DNA of 47,115 bases from Heyndrickxia sporothermodurans. Its GTDB lineage: Bacteria > Bacillota > Bacilli > Bacillales > Bacillaceae_C. The notes beneath the pieces are model-generated. The model did not search any database and was not told the origin of the DNA. It was given only the letters and a program-made list of their open reading frames with translations. Where the stretch lies: NCBI RefSeq assembly GCF_016785185.1, contig NZ_JAEKDY010000015.1; one strand, written 5' to 3'. Below are positions 17,228 through 25,596 of the stretch, piece after piece; positions within the stretch are counted from its first letter, which is position 1, and each line of letters begins with the position of its first letter. The translations under genes and the position numbers were made by a program.

Positions 17228-17887
17228 TTATTTATTTAGATCGACTAAGGAGCCGGTTTTCAAATATACGATCCATTCACATACGTTGGTTACGTAGTCT
17301 CCGATTCGTTCTAGGTGCTGGGCGACGAGTAGAAAGTGGAGAGCTTGATTTACTTTCGTTGAGTCTTGTTGCATAATTTCAATTAATTCCATAAAAATCA
17401 TTGATAGATATTTATCAATTTCATCATCTTTTTTTGAAACGGCAACCGCCCCATCACGGTCAAGGGATATATAAGCATCTAACACTTCACGGACCATGGC
17501 TTTTACGATTTCAGCCATTTTAGGAATATCAATAAGCGGTTTTAAATAGGTTTCGTCCTTTAAACGAATCGTTGATTTAGCGATACTAACGGCATGATCT
17601 CCCATTCGCTCTAAATCTGTTGCTACTTTTAACATTGTGGCAATTCGTCGTAAGTCAGTTCCCACAGGTTGTTGCAAAGCAATTAACTCGAAACATTTCT
17701 TCTCAATTTCCACTTCATATTCATTTATCCGTTCGTCATCTAATACAACTTCCAACGCTAGTTCACTATTTTTGTTCACTAATGATGTGACACTTTTGTA
17801 TATCGCCTCTTCGACGAGAAGTCCCATCGACATTAATGTTTCATGAAGTTCTGTTAAGCGATCCTCAAACACTCGTCTTGCCACCAT
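17228..17887 (-). CDS. phoU: Phosphate-signalling protein PhoU
   Basis: PhoU couples the Pst transporter to PhoR signalling and restrains phosphate uptake. The 219 residues form two three-helix bundles. Metal-binding helices are visible as E-x-x-D pairs in VVLDDERINEYEVEIE and again as KKDDEIDKYL, with the family block ATDLERMGDHA and its second-repeat counterpart QHLERIGDYVTN. The true start is ATG 17887 with AAGGGGG six bases upstream; the longer frame would run into the pstB coding region. It is the last gene of the pst operon, 28 bp after pstB. B. subtilis itself lacks phoU in pst, so this arrangement is nearer to other Bacillaceae and clostridia. Confidence 0.95.
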   Translation of the reverse strand: MVARRVFEDRLTELHETLMSMGLLVEEAIYKSVTSLVNKNSELALEVVLDDERINEYEVEIEKKCFELIALQQPVGTDLRRIATMLKVATDLERMGDHAVSIAKSTIRLKDETYLKPLIDIPKMAEIVKAMVREVLDAYISLDRDGAVAVSKKDDEIDKYLSMIFMELIEIMQQDSTKVNQALHFLLVAQHLERIGDYVTNVCEWIVYLKTGSLVDLNK

Positions 17888-17915
17888 GAATACCCCCTTA
17901 ATTCTTAATATGCAA

Positions 17916-18701
17916 TTAGCCAAATCTCCCCGAGATATAATCTTCGGTTTCTTTTCTTTCTGGATTGGTAAAAATAGAATGGGTTTGATTGAATTCAACA
18001 ATCTCACCATTTAGAAAAAATGCGGTTTCATCTGAAACGCGTGCTGCTTGTTGCATACTGTGTGTGACAATAATGATGGTGTACTGCTCCTTCAATTCTA
18101 ATATTAGCTGCTCGATTTTTGAGGTAGAAATTGGGTCTAAAGCTGAAGCGGGTTCATCCATCAAAATGACATCAGGTTGAATGGCTAACACTCTCGCTAT
18201 AACAAGTCTTTGCTGTTGTCCACCGGATAGTCCCATCGCAGATGTGTGTAAGCGATCTTTTACCTCATCCCATAACGCCGCTTGTCGTAAGCTTTTTTCG
18301 ACGATTTCATCAATCATTCCTTTTTTCTTCATTCCATGAATTCGCAAGCCATAGGCGACATTTTCGTAAATGGACATTGGAAAAGGATTGGGACGTTGAA
18401 ACACCATGCCTACTTGTTTTCGAAGTTCGACGACATCAATTTTCGGACTATAAATTTCCTGATTATTATAGTTTAGACTGCCTTCTACTCTGAAGCGTGG
18501 CACTAAATCATTCATACGATTCAATGTCCGCAAAAACGTAGATTTTCCACATCCTGACGGCCCGATAAGTGCGGTTACTCGATTTTTTTTCATATTGATT
18601 GATATATTTTTCAAAGCTTGGAATTGATCATAATATACATTTAATTCCTTGCTGCTAATGATTGTTTTCGTTGTTTCGCGTTGTTCCATTGAGATGGCCA
18701 A
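17916..18701 (-). CDS. pstB: Phosphate ABC transporter ATPase PstB (second copy)
   Basis: The 261-residue ABC ATPase has Walker A GPSGCGKST, Q-loop in GMVFQRPNPFPMSIYENV, signature LSGGQQQR and Walker B ILMDEPASALDP. It energises phosphate import through PstC/PstA. Translation most likely starts at TTG 18701, eight bases after AGGTG; the next ATG (18689) is too far from that site. It is a paralogue of the pstB immediately upstream, as with the pstBA/pstBB pair of B. subtilis, but a GC-rich repeat separates the two here. phoU follows after 28 bp. Confidence 0.95.
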   Translation of the reverse strand: MAISMEQRETTKTIISSKELNVYYDQFQALKNISINMKKNRVTALIGPSGCGKSTFLRTLNRMNDLVPRFRVEGSLNYNNQEIYSPKIDVVELRKQVGMVFQRPNPFPMSIYENVAYGLRIHGMKKKGMIDEIVEKSLRQAALWDEVKDRLHTSAMGLSGGQQQRLVIARVLAIQPDVILMDEPASALDPISTSKIEQLILELKEQYTIIIVTHSMQQAARVSDETAFFLNGEIVEFNQTHSIFTNPERKETEDYISGRFG

Positions 18702-18767
18702 TTCGTTTCACCTACTTCGTATGATATTATCCGTACTTCTTTCAAAGAAGTTGTGATAATTGTGACT

Positions 18768-18896
18768 GTTGATTTCCGCTCCAGGCACTCGCTTTCCGCG
18801 GGCGGTCCGGGGAGCCTCCTCAGCGCTTAAGCGCCTGCGGGGTCTCCCCGGACCCGTACTCCCGCAGGAGTCTCGTGCCTTCCGCTCCAATCAACA
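18768..18896. repeat. GC-rich palindromic intergenic element, copy 2 (inside the pst operon)
   Basis: The copy begins GTTGATTTCCGCTCCAGG and ends CTTCCGCTCCAATCAACA. The middle holds nested palindromes: GTCCGGGGAG with CTCCCCGGAC, and GGCGCTT/AAGCGCC-like pairing at the tip. It fills most of the gap between the two pstB genes and would fold strongly in the pst mRNA. A 60-codon frame across it is a by-product of its GC content. Confidence 0.85.
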
Positions 18897-18954
18897 TAGT
18901 TATAAATTCAACAATGTATATCTAATACATCCTTCAATTAAATTGTAAATTTAC

Positions 18955-19797
18955 CTACCCAAAATTCCCGGAAACATAGTCTTCTGTTTGTTTTTGCTGA
19001 GGATTCGTAAAGATGTTTCTTGTTTCACCGTATTCAATTAGATCCCCCATGTAGAAAAATGCTGTGTAATCAGAAATTCTGGCGGCTTGTTGCATGTTGT
19101 GTGTAACGATGACGACTGTATAGTCCTTTTTCAATTCCATGATTAACTCTTCAATTTTGCTCGTTGAAATTGGATCTAAAGCGGATGCTGGTTCATCAAG
19201 TAAAAGGACATCGGGTTCCATCGCAATTGCTCTTGCAATACATAATCGCTGTTGTTGTCCACCTGATAGTGCAAGGGCGGATTTATTTAAGCGATCTTTT
19301 ACTTCATCCCAAAGGGCAGCTTTACGTAGGCTTTTTTCGACGATTTCCTGTAATACTTTTTTATTTTTTTCTCCGTGCTGTTTCGGGCCAAATGCGACAT
19401 TATCAAAAATACTTTTTGCAAATGGATTTGGACGTTGAAACACCATCCCAATATTTTTTCGGATTTCAAATACATTGACATCCGCTTGATTAATATTAAA
19501 TTCTTTATAAAAGATGCTTCCTTCGACACGACATCCTTGAATCTCGTCATTCATTCGATTTAAACTTCTTAAATAGGTAGATTTCCCACAACCTGATGGT
19601 CCAATAAATGCGGTCACTTGATTTTTATAAATGGGCATCGAGATATTTTTCAAAGCAAGATTACTCCCATAGTAAACATGTAAATCCTTTGTTTCTAATG
19701 CTGTTTCTTTCTTTACTGTCCAGTCCTTTCGTTCATTTTTTCGATTCGTAAGTGAAACAACGACTTTACTTTGTCTCTTTTCCATTAATGCTTCCAT
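18955..19797 (-). CDS. pstB: Phosphate ABC transporter ATPase PstB (first copy)
   Basis: The 280-residue ATPase has an N-terminal extension of about 30 basic residues before the ABC domain (ETKDLHVYYGSNLALKN). Walker A GPSGCGKST, Q-loop in GMVFQRPNPFAKSIFDNV, signature LSGGQQQR and Walker B LLLDEPASALDP are complete. ATG 19797 has AAGGAG eight bases upstream; an ATG four bases earlier is out of frame. It follows pstA by 23 bp and is co-transcribed. The two PstB copies differ mainly in the N-terminal tail and in the helical region, so both may be functional. Confidence 0.95.
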   Translation of the reverse strand: MEALMEKRQSKVVVSLTNRKNERKDWTVKKETALETKDLHVYYGSNLALKNISMPIYKNQVTAFIGPSGCGKSTYLRSLNRMNDEIQGCRVEGSIFYKEFNINQADVNVFEIRKNIGMVFQRPNPFAKSIFDNVAFGPKQHGEKNKKVLQEIVEKSLRKAALWDEVKDRLNKSALALSGGQQQRLCIARAIAMEPDVLLLDEPASALDPISTSKIEELIMELKKDYTVVIVTHNMQQAARISDYTAFFYMGDLIEYGETRNIFTNPQQKQTEDYVSGNFG

Positions 19798-19820
19798 TCA
19801 TTCCACTCCTTCGTTTGCTA

Positions 19821-20705
19821 TTAAGAAGATGTCATTCTTTTATAGATAAGTTTTCCAATCCATCGTGCTGCAAGGTTAAAGAGTAAGATTAAGATGATAA
19901 GCAACGCGGATGTGCCACTCGATACCTCTTTTACATCAGGCATTAATCCTTCTGAATTAATTTTCCAAATATGAACGGCAAGTGTTTCTGCTGGTCTCAT
20001 CGGATTAAGTGGTGATGTCGGGCTAAATGGATTCCAATTTGAAAAGTCGAGAATCGGCGTACTCATTCCGGCTGTATATATTAACGCGGCCGCTTCACCG
20101 AATACTCTCCCCGATGCAAGAATAATTCCGGTAACAATACCAGGGATGGCTGCTGGAAGTAATATTTTTTTGATCGTTTCCCATTTCGAAATGCCAAGGG
20201 CAAGTCCTGCTTCCCGCTGTGCATTGGATACACCTTTCAAAGAGGTTTCAACTACACTAACCATTAACGGTAAGTTAAATATCGTAAGGACGAGTGCACC
20301 AGTTAATATCGAGAACCCCCACCCCATATAAATGACGAAGAATAAAAATCCAAACAAACCAACGACAATGGACGGAAGGGATGACAATACTTCAATCACA
20401 GTGCGAAGAATATCGGTAAATACATTTTTCTTTGCATATTCAGACATATATATTCCAGCACCTAATGATAATGGAATGCTGATGATCATTGTTAAAACGA
20501 GTAAATAAAATGAATTAAAGAGCTGTGGTCCAATTCCCCCACCTGCCTGAAACGATTGTGGAGGTGATGTAATAAACTTCCAACTTATATTTCCGACCCC
20601 GTTGACGAGAATATAGCCAAATAATCCAGCTAGAAGCAAGACAATAACAGCGGCAATTGCGTAAAAAATAACGGTTGCCATACGATCGACGAGTTTTGCA
20701 TTCAT
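19821..20705 (-). CDS. pstA: Phosphate ABC transporter permease PstA
   Basis: Integral membrane half of the phosphate channel, 294 residues with about six transmembrane helices. The cytoplasmic EAA loop that docks PstB reads EAGLALGISKWETIKKILLPAAIPGI. ATG 20705 follows AGGAGG by eight bases and overlaps the pstC stop codon by one base (TAATG), showing translational coupling. The longer upstream frame is within pstC and is rejected. Confidence 0.95.
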   Translation of the reverse strand: MNAKLVDRMATVIFYAIAAVIVLLLAGLFGYILVNGVGNISWKFITSPPQSFQAGGGIGPQLFNSFYLLVLTMIISIPLSLGAGIYMSEYAKKNVFTDILRTVIEVLSSLPSIVVGLFGFLFFVIYMGWGFSILTGALVLTIFNLPLMVSVVETSLKGVSNAQREAGLALGISKWETIKKILLPAAIPGIVTGIILASGRVFGEAAALIYTAGMSTPILDFSNWNPFSPTSPLNPMRPAETLAVHIWKINSEGLMPDVKEVSSGTSALLIILILLFNLAARWIGKLIYKRMTSS

Positions 20706-21613
20706 TAGTAAACCCTCCTGCGACCTAAGATGCGAATAATAATGATAAAGACTAGTGACATGAGCAATAACATTAATGCTAATGACCATAAAGCATTGTT
20801 CTCTGCTTTCCCCATGACGGTATAACCCATTCCCATTGTTAAAATACTCGTTAATGTTGAAGCAGGTTCTACTAATGAAGTCGGTATGACGGTAGAGTTT
20901 CCAATAACCATCTGTACGGCTAAAGCTTCACCAAATGCACGAGCCATTCCGAAAACGATTGCTGTCAATAAACCAGGCAATGAGGTCTTAAGAATAACTC
21001 GGTATATAGTTTGCCAACGTGTTGCACCTAATGCTAAAGAAGCTTCTCTTATTTGCATTGGGACGGCTTCGATGGCATCCATTGAAAGACTTGTAATTGT
21101 CGGTAAAATCATCACTGTCAAAACGATTGTTCCTGCTGCAATGCCAAATCCACTTCCTCCTAGATGCTCTCTCAAGAAAGGAACAACGACACTTAAGCCA
21201 ACAAATCCATATACAACTGATGGGATTCCAACAAGAAGCTCTATAACTGGCTGCAACACTTTCTTCCCAAACTTTGGTGAAATTTCTGTCATAAATATCG
21301 CTGCACCAATAGCAAGTGGTGAGCAAATAATGGCTGCTAAAAGAGTAACTGCAAAGGAACCGAAAATAAGCGGCAACGCCCCTACAATTGGTTTTCCTAA
21401 TTCATTTAAACTACCAGGCTTCCACTCTAGTCCTGTAAAAAAGTCAACGATACTTGCTTTATTAACTGTAAAAGTGCTAAACCCTTTTGATGCAACAAAA
21501 TATAAAATGGAAATCGCAATCATAATCATGATAGAAACAGAAGTAAATGTGAGAATTCTCCCCCTTTTTTCAGTCCAAATCTTAGTTGAAGAATTCCACT
21601 GTTTTTCAGTCAT
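20705..21613 (-). CDS. pstC: Phosphate ABC transporter permease PstC
   Basis: Partner permease of PstA, about 302 residues with six predicted transmembrane helices. The EAA loop is EASLALGATRWQTIYRVILKT-like, and the family block GIPSVVYGFVGL is present. Two starts are plausible: ATG 21613 with AAAGGA seven bases upstream, or TTG 21634 with AAGGGGA seven bases upstream; the ATG is preferred. The gene is separated from pstS by about 185 bp that hold a stem-loop, and it overlaps pstA by one base. Confidence 0.93.
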   Translation of the reverse strand: MTEKQWNSSTKIWTEKRGRILTFTSVSIMIMIAISILYFVASKGFSTFTVNKASIVDFFTGLEWKPGSLNELGKPIVGALPLIFGSFAVTLLAAIICSPLAIGAAIFMTEISPKFGKKVLQPVIELLVGIPSVVYGFVGLSVVVPFLREHLGGSGFGIAAGTIVLTVMILPTITSLSMDAIEAVPMQIREASLALGATRWQTIYRVILKTSLPGLLTAIVFGMARAFGEALAVQMVIGNSTVIPTSLVEPASTLTSILTMGMGYTVMGKAENNALWSLALMLLLMSLVFIIIIRILGRRRVY

Positions 21614-21743
21614 CTTTATATCCTTTAATTCCAAGATACTTTCCCCTTTCAAAGACATGTGTCAGTTTCTTGAAGAAAATGATTCTAGCAGCTAACACAA
21701 GCATAAAAAACGAATACTTCTCCCTTTTTCTTACAATCAATGA

Positions 21744-21781
21744 AACTTCCATTCTTAGCTTTCGACTAATGAATGGAAGTT
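21744..21781 (-). promoter_or_regulatory. Stem-loop between pstS and pstC
   Basis: AACTTCCATTC and GAATGGAAGTT form a perfect 11-bp stem around a 16-base loop, with no T-run after it. This kind of hairpin after the binding-protein gene commonly blocks mRNA decay or attenuates read-through, giving more PstS than permease. That role is inferred. Confidence 0.65.
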
Positions 21782-21798
21782 CTAATCCTATAAGTTAC

Positions 21799-22704
21799 CT
21801 ATTTATTCTTTATATTCCCATCTGCATCACGTTCTACTTTCATTCCTGTCACTGGAATATAACCTAGTTTCGGAATAACTGAAGATTGAATGTCATCACT
21901 TAGGATGAAGTCTAAAAATTCTTTTGCTAATCCTTTAGGCTCACCGTTTGTGTACATATGTTCATACGCCCAGATTTTCCAATCATTTGTTTCTACATTT
22001 GCTTCAGTTGGTGCTACGCCATCTACTTTTAACGGTTGAATCGAATCATTGAAATAAGAGAATGCTAGATAACTAATCGCTCCTGGTGTTTCACTAACAA
22101 TTTTTTGAACGGTACCAGATGAATCTTGTTCTTGTGCTTTAGCAGGTGTTGCTCCATCGAGTGCATGCTTTTCGAATACTGCTCTTGTTCCAGATCCTTC
22201 TGCACGGTTGATAATGACGATTTTTTCATCTTTACCACCAACTTCTTTCCAGTTTTTAATTTTTCCTGTAAAGATGTCAATGAGTTGTTTCTTCGTAATG
22301 TTCTCTACACCTGCATCTTTATTTACTACTGGCCCCATGCCTACTACTGCGACTTTATGGTCAACTAGTTTACTTGCATCAATGCCATCCTTTTCTTCTG
22401 CAAAAATATCAGAGTTACCGATATCTACTGCACCTTCACTAATTTGACTTAGGCCCGTACCACTTCCGCCTCCTTGGACATTAATGGTAGCACCTTGATT
22501 TGTACTCATATATTGGTTTGCTGCTTCATCAACCAATGGTTGTAATGCACTTGATCCAACTGCAGTGATTGAGCCTTTTGTTGATTCTTTATCTCCACCT
22601 TCTGCATTTGCTTTCGAGCCTGTTTCATTATTGCTTCCACATCCGGCTGCGAAAATTGCAAACACTAGTAACATACTAAATAATGCTAAGACTCTTTTTC
22701 TCAT
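21799..22704 (-). CDS. pstS: Phosphate-binding lipoprotein PstS
   Basis: Captures phosphate outside the membrane and hands it to PstCA. The signal peptide ends in a lipobox FAAGC with lipidated Cys22, followed by a Gly/Asn-rich linker. Ligand-binding motifs typical of PstS are present: GSSALQPLVDEAA near the start, GGGSGTGL, NRAEGSGTRAVFEKH and the later PGAISYLAFSY. The length of 301 residues fits the family. It is the first gene of the operon and lies directly behind a four-repeat Pho box. Confidence 0.96.
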   Translation of the reverse strand: MRKRVLALFSMLLVFAIFAAGCGSNNETGSKANAEGGDKESTKGSITAVGSSALQPLVDEAANQYMSTNQGATINVQGGGSGTGLSQISEGAVDIGNSDIFAEEKDGIDASKLVDHKVAVVGMGPVVNKDAGVENITKKQLIDIFTGKIKNWKEVGGKDEKIVIINRAEGSGTRAVFEKHALDGATPAKAQEQDSSGTVQKIVSETPGAISYLAFSYFNDSIQPLKVDGVAPTEANVETNDWKIWAYEHMYTNGEPKGLAKEFLDFILSDDIQSSVIPKLGYIPVTGMKVERDADGNIKNK

Positions 22705-22764
22705 CTACTTTTGCCCCCTAGTTTTTTAGGTGATTTTTCTTACAAGATTAAGATAATCTATGGG

Positions 22765-22803
22765 TATTAAGCGTGTATTAATGAAATGTTAAGATATTGT
22801 AAA
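22765..22803 (-). promoter_or_regulatory. PhoP-binding box of the pst operon
   Basis: On the minus strand four hexamers recur at an exact 11-bp interval: TTTACA (22798-22803), TTAACA (22787-22792), TTAATA (22776-22781) and TTAATA (22765-22770). The Bacillus PhoP consensus is TT(A/C/T)A(C/T)A repeated with about 5-bp gaps, usually four times. The site lies about 60-100 bp before the pstS start, as expected for activation by phosphorylated PhoP. Confidence 0.85.
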
Positions 22804-22825
22804 TTAGAATCTGTTAAACAAGGGG

Positions 22826-22867
22826 GTTGATTTCCGCTGCAGGTGCTCGCTTTCCGCTTCAATCAAC
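22826..22867. repeat. GC-rich intergenic element, copy 3 (internally deleted)
   Basis: Only the two ends remain: GTTGATTTCCGCTGCAGGTGCTCGCTTTCC split by position 22855 from CGCTTCAATCAAC. The roughly 85 bp of GC-rich middle present in the other copies is missing. The sequence before it (TCTGTTAAAC) matches the sequence before copy 1, which suggests the element proper starts further out. It lies between the phoR terminator and the Pho box. Confidence 0.75.
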
Positions 22868-22904
22868 CAAATGTAAAAATTTGCAAAGCGACTTAACATT
22901 GCAA

Positions 22905-22934
22905 TAAAAAAACACATCCATAATCGGATGTGTT
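22905..22934 (-). terminator. Terminator of phoPR
   Basis: AACACATCC/GGATGTGTT with a six-base loop is followed on the minus strand by a T-run. It separates phoPR from the pst operon, which therefore has its own promoter. Confidence 0.88.
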
Positions 22935-22954
22935 TGATAGAATTTCGAGAAAAT

Positions 22955-24730
22955 CTACCTATTTTGTTTTTTAGGAAGGGTTATTGTAAATAGTGTTCCC
23001 TTGCCTTCTTCACTATCTACTTGGATAGAACCATGGTGGGATTCGACTAGATGTTTGACAATCGCAAGTCCAAGTCCAGTTCCTCCTGAATTACGTGAGC
23101 GAGCTTTATCCACTCGATAGAAACGTTCAAAAATGCGTGGCAATTCTTCTTTCGAAATTCCAATACCAGTATCTTTCACAGTTAACTCAATTTGGTCGTC
23201 TTTTTCCACAATCCCAATTTCAATTGTTCCTTTGTCAGGAGTATAGGTCACAGCATTGGCAACAAGATTCAATATAATTTGCTGCAAACGATCCTTTTCC
23301 GCATCAATGATGACTGGTTTTTGATTAGGAAGTTTGATAGTTAATTGTTTTTTATTAATTTCTTCTTGAATCGTATCGATCGTTTCGTAAATGACACCTG
23401 TTACATTTAATGGCTCGGGATGAAATGGAAGCTGATGCTGTTCAATTTTTGATAAGTGAAGAATATCGGTAATTAAACGATGGAGCCGCTCACTTTCATC
23501 ATGAATAATCGTTAAGAAGGATTTTGCTATTTCGGGATCATACATTGCACCATCTAGCAATGTTTCTGCAAATCCTTTCAAAGAAGTAATAGGTGTTTTT
23601 AATTCATGCGAAACATTAGCAACAAATTCGCTACGCATTTTCTCCAATCTCCGAATGTCCGTTATATCATGAAGGACCGTAATGATTCCTTTTATTTCTC
23701 CATTTGCCCCTAAATAGGGTGCTAAATGAGCATCCAAAATTCTTTGATCGGGGTAATACATTTGCACTTCATCATGAATTTTTATTTTTTTCTTTAATGA
23801 TTGATCAATTAATTGACTAAGACCAAAGCTTTTGCCTGCTTCAATATGTAGTTTACCTCTTAATTGATCGGCCGTTGATCCAATAATTTTTTCCATAGCT
23901 GGATTTACAAGAACGATGCGGCCTTCCGGATTGATTAGCATGACGCCACTAACCATATTGGTTAGCACACCAGTTAATTTTTGCTGATTTTCGCTAATTT
24001 CCTCCATCTGGTGCTGTAAGCTTTTCGCTAATGTATTGATAGCGATCGAAAGCTGCTCCAGTTCCCCGTTTGTTTTCGCCCTTACTCTGCTACTATAATC
24101 TTTTTCAGAAAGTCTTCTAGCTACTTGGATAATATCTTCAATCGGTCTTGTAATTCCTTTCGCTAAGCTAATGGCAATAATACTTGCTAAAATTAATGTA
24201 ATTCCCATCGCCAAACCAAGACTAAGCCACAATTTTTTAATAGCATGATCAATATTTTGCAAAGTGAACGCAACCCTTATTACTCCAACTACTTGATCTT
24301 TGTTTTGAATAGGGGTGGCCACATACATCATATTGTAACCAAGGGTTTCACTAAATCGAATGGACTCAGCATTTTTCTTATGCCGTTTGACGATATCTTT
24401 AAACTCGGGGCGATTCGCATGATTTTCCATCTTTGCCGGGTTATCTTCAGAATCCGCTACCACATCACCGTTCACATCAATGATGGTAATTCTAGGTTGG
24501 TTTTCGGCATAAAAGCTTTCGACCTTTTCTTGCAATTCATTGGATTGTTTTCGAATTTCTTTTGAATTAATAAATTCAGATACAATATTTGCATCTTGAA
24601 ATAATTGATTCCTTGTCATATCCATATAAGTATTTTTCATCAAATCTCCGATAAAAAAACCTATCGCTAGTAGGACAAAAAACAATAGCAATAAAAAACG
24701 AAAAGAAATTTTCAACCAAAGTTTATTCAT
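22955..24730 (-). CDS. phoR: Phosphate-starvation sensor histidine kinase PhoR
   Basis: A 591-residue membrane kinase that phosphorylates PhoP under phosphate limitation. Order: transmembrane helix at about 5-28, extracytoplasmic sensor region to about 160, second transmembrane helix at about 165-190, and HAMP with KGITRPIEDI. A PAS domain (LINPEGRIVLVNPAMEKIIG) follows, then HisKA with the phospho-acceptor His in NVSHELKTP, and an ATPase domain with N-box, DTGIGI and GGTGLGLAIV. ATG 24730 overlaps the end of phoP by eight bases with GGAAGGA upstream, so the two are translationally coupled; the longer frame runs inside phoP. Length and order match B. subtilis PhoR (about 580 residues). Confidence 0.95.
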   Translation of the reverse strand: MNKLWLKISFRFLLLLFFVLLAIGFFIGDLMKNTYMDMTRNQLFQDANIVSEFINSKEIRKQSNELQEKVESFYAENQPRITIIDVNGDVVADSEDNPAKMENHANRPEFKDIVKRHKKNAESIRFSETLGYNMMYVATPIQNKDQVVGVIRVAFTLQNIDHAIKKLWLSLGLAMGITLILASIIAISLAKGITRPIEDIIQVARRLSEKDYSSRVRAKTNGELEQLSIAINTLAKSLQHQMEEISENQQKLTGVLTNMVSGVMLINPEGRIVLVNPAMEKIIGSTADQLRGKLHIEAGKSFGLSQLIDQSLKKKIKIHDEVQMYYPDQRILDAHLAPYLGANGEIKGIITVLHDITDIRRLEKMRSEFVANVSHELKTPITSLKGFAETLLDGAMYDPEIAKSFLTIIHDESERLHRLITDILHLSKIEQHQLPFHPEPLNVTGVIYETIDTIQEEINKKQLTIKLPNQKPVIIDAEKDRLQQIILNLVANAVTYTPDKGTIEIGIVEKDDQIELTVKDTGIGISKEELPRIFERFYRVDKARSRNSGGTGLGLAIVKHLVESHHGSIQVDSEEGKGTLFTITLPKKQNR

Positions 24731-25427
24731 TTTTCGGTCCTTCCATTTTATATCCAAAACCTCTTATCGTTTTAATATATTGTGGTTGTTTCGTATCTTC
24801 TTCAATTTTTTCGCGTAAATGACTAATATGGACATCCACAATTCTAGTATCTCCCGCATAATCATAATTCCATACCGAATCTAGCAGTTGATCTCTGCTT
24901 AAAACTTTCCCTCTATTACTTGATAAATAGAGCAGAAGTTCAAATTCCTTCGGTGTTAGTTCTAGCTTCTCACTTTTAAAATAAGCTTCAAATTGCTCCG
25001 GATATACCTTCAAATGGCCGATTGTATAATGCGGTTCTTCGGTTTCATTTGCTTCATTCGTTTCCGTTGTTCTTCGTAAGATTGCCTTTACTCTAGCAAC
25101 AACCTCTCTAGGACTAAATGGTTTTGTTAAATAATCATCTGCACCGAGCTCAAGTCCGAGAATCTTGTCCAATTCATCTCCTTTAGCTGTCAGCATTAAG
25201 ATTGGAGTTTTTATTTTTTCCTGGCGAAGTCTTTTACAAATTTCCATTCCATCCATTCCAGGCAGCATTAAATCTAAAACGATAAAACTAAATTGTTCCT
25301 TCAAGGCAAGTTCATAGCCTTCGGTACCATTTGCGGCAGTAATAACGGAAAATCCCGCTTGTTCTAAGTTGAATTTTAAAAGTGTAACGATTGAAGGTTC
25401 ATCATCGACTACAAGTATTTTATTCAT
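24723..25427 (-). CDS. phoP: Phosphate-starvation response regulator PhoP
   Basis: An OmpR/PhoB-type activator of 234 residues. The receiver domain has acidic D8-D9, phospho-acceptor D52 in VLDLMLPG, T80 and K102. The C-terminal winged helix (about 135-234) carries LTPKEFELLLYLSSN and the recognition-helix region DTRIVDVHISHLREKI. ATG 25427 follows GGAGGGAG; the earlier in-frame ATG overlaps that site. The Pho box before pstS in the same locus is its expected target. Its upstream region is occupied by a short AT-rich stretch and then a 52-bp repeat array. Confidence 0.96.
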   Translation of the reverse strand: MNKILVVDDEPSIVTLLKFNLEQAGFSVITAANGTEGYELALKEQFSFIVLDLMLPGMDGMEICKRLRQEKIKTPILMLTAKGDELDKILGLELGADDYLTKPFSPREVVARVKAILRRTTETNEANETEEPHYTIGHLKVYPEQFEAYFKSEKLELTPKEFELLLYLSSNRGKVLSRDQLLDSVWNYDYAGDTRIVDVHISHLREKIEEDTKQPQYIKTIRGFGYKMEGPKNE

Positions 25428-25487
25428 GTTAAAAGCTCCCTCCAAGTACCAGCTTATTTTTCTTTATCATACATGGAAGGGATTTTT

Positions 25488-25574
25488 ATGTCATTAAAGA
25501 AATATTTTCATAAGCAAAAAAAACTATTAGAATGGATCTGGAAATATTCGTGTAAAGTAGCTTCGTTTCTATAA
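25488..25574 (+). CDS. Possible 28-residue basic peptide
   Basis: ATG 25488 follows GGAAGGGA at a good distance and opens a short frame beginning MSLKKYFHKQKK and ending in CKVASFL. The peptide is basic and amphipathic, with two Trp and one Cys. It is divergent from phoP and ends before the 52-bp array. No family is recognised and a frame this short can arise by chance, so this is only a candidate. Confidence 0.25.
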   Translation: MSLKKYFHKQKKLLEWIWKYSCKVASFL

Positions 25575-25596
25575 ATTTCTTAATGGGGTTTTGACT

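Noticed and set aside
18708..18890. 60-codon Arg-rich frame between the pstB genes
   Set aside because: It lies on the GC-rich repeat; composition comes from the element.
20886..21695. 269-codon frame antisense to pstC
   Set aside because: pstC on the other strand has all family motifs and operon coupling; this frame is a shadow.
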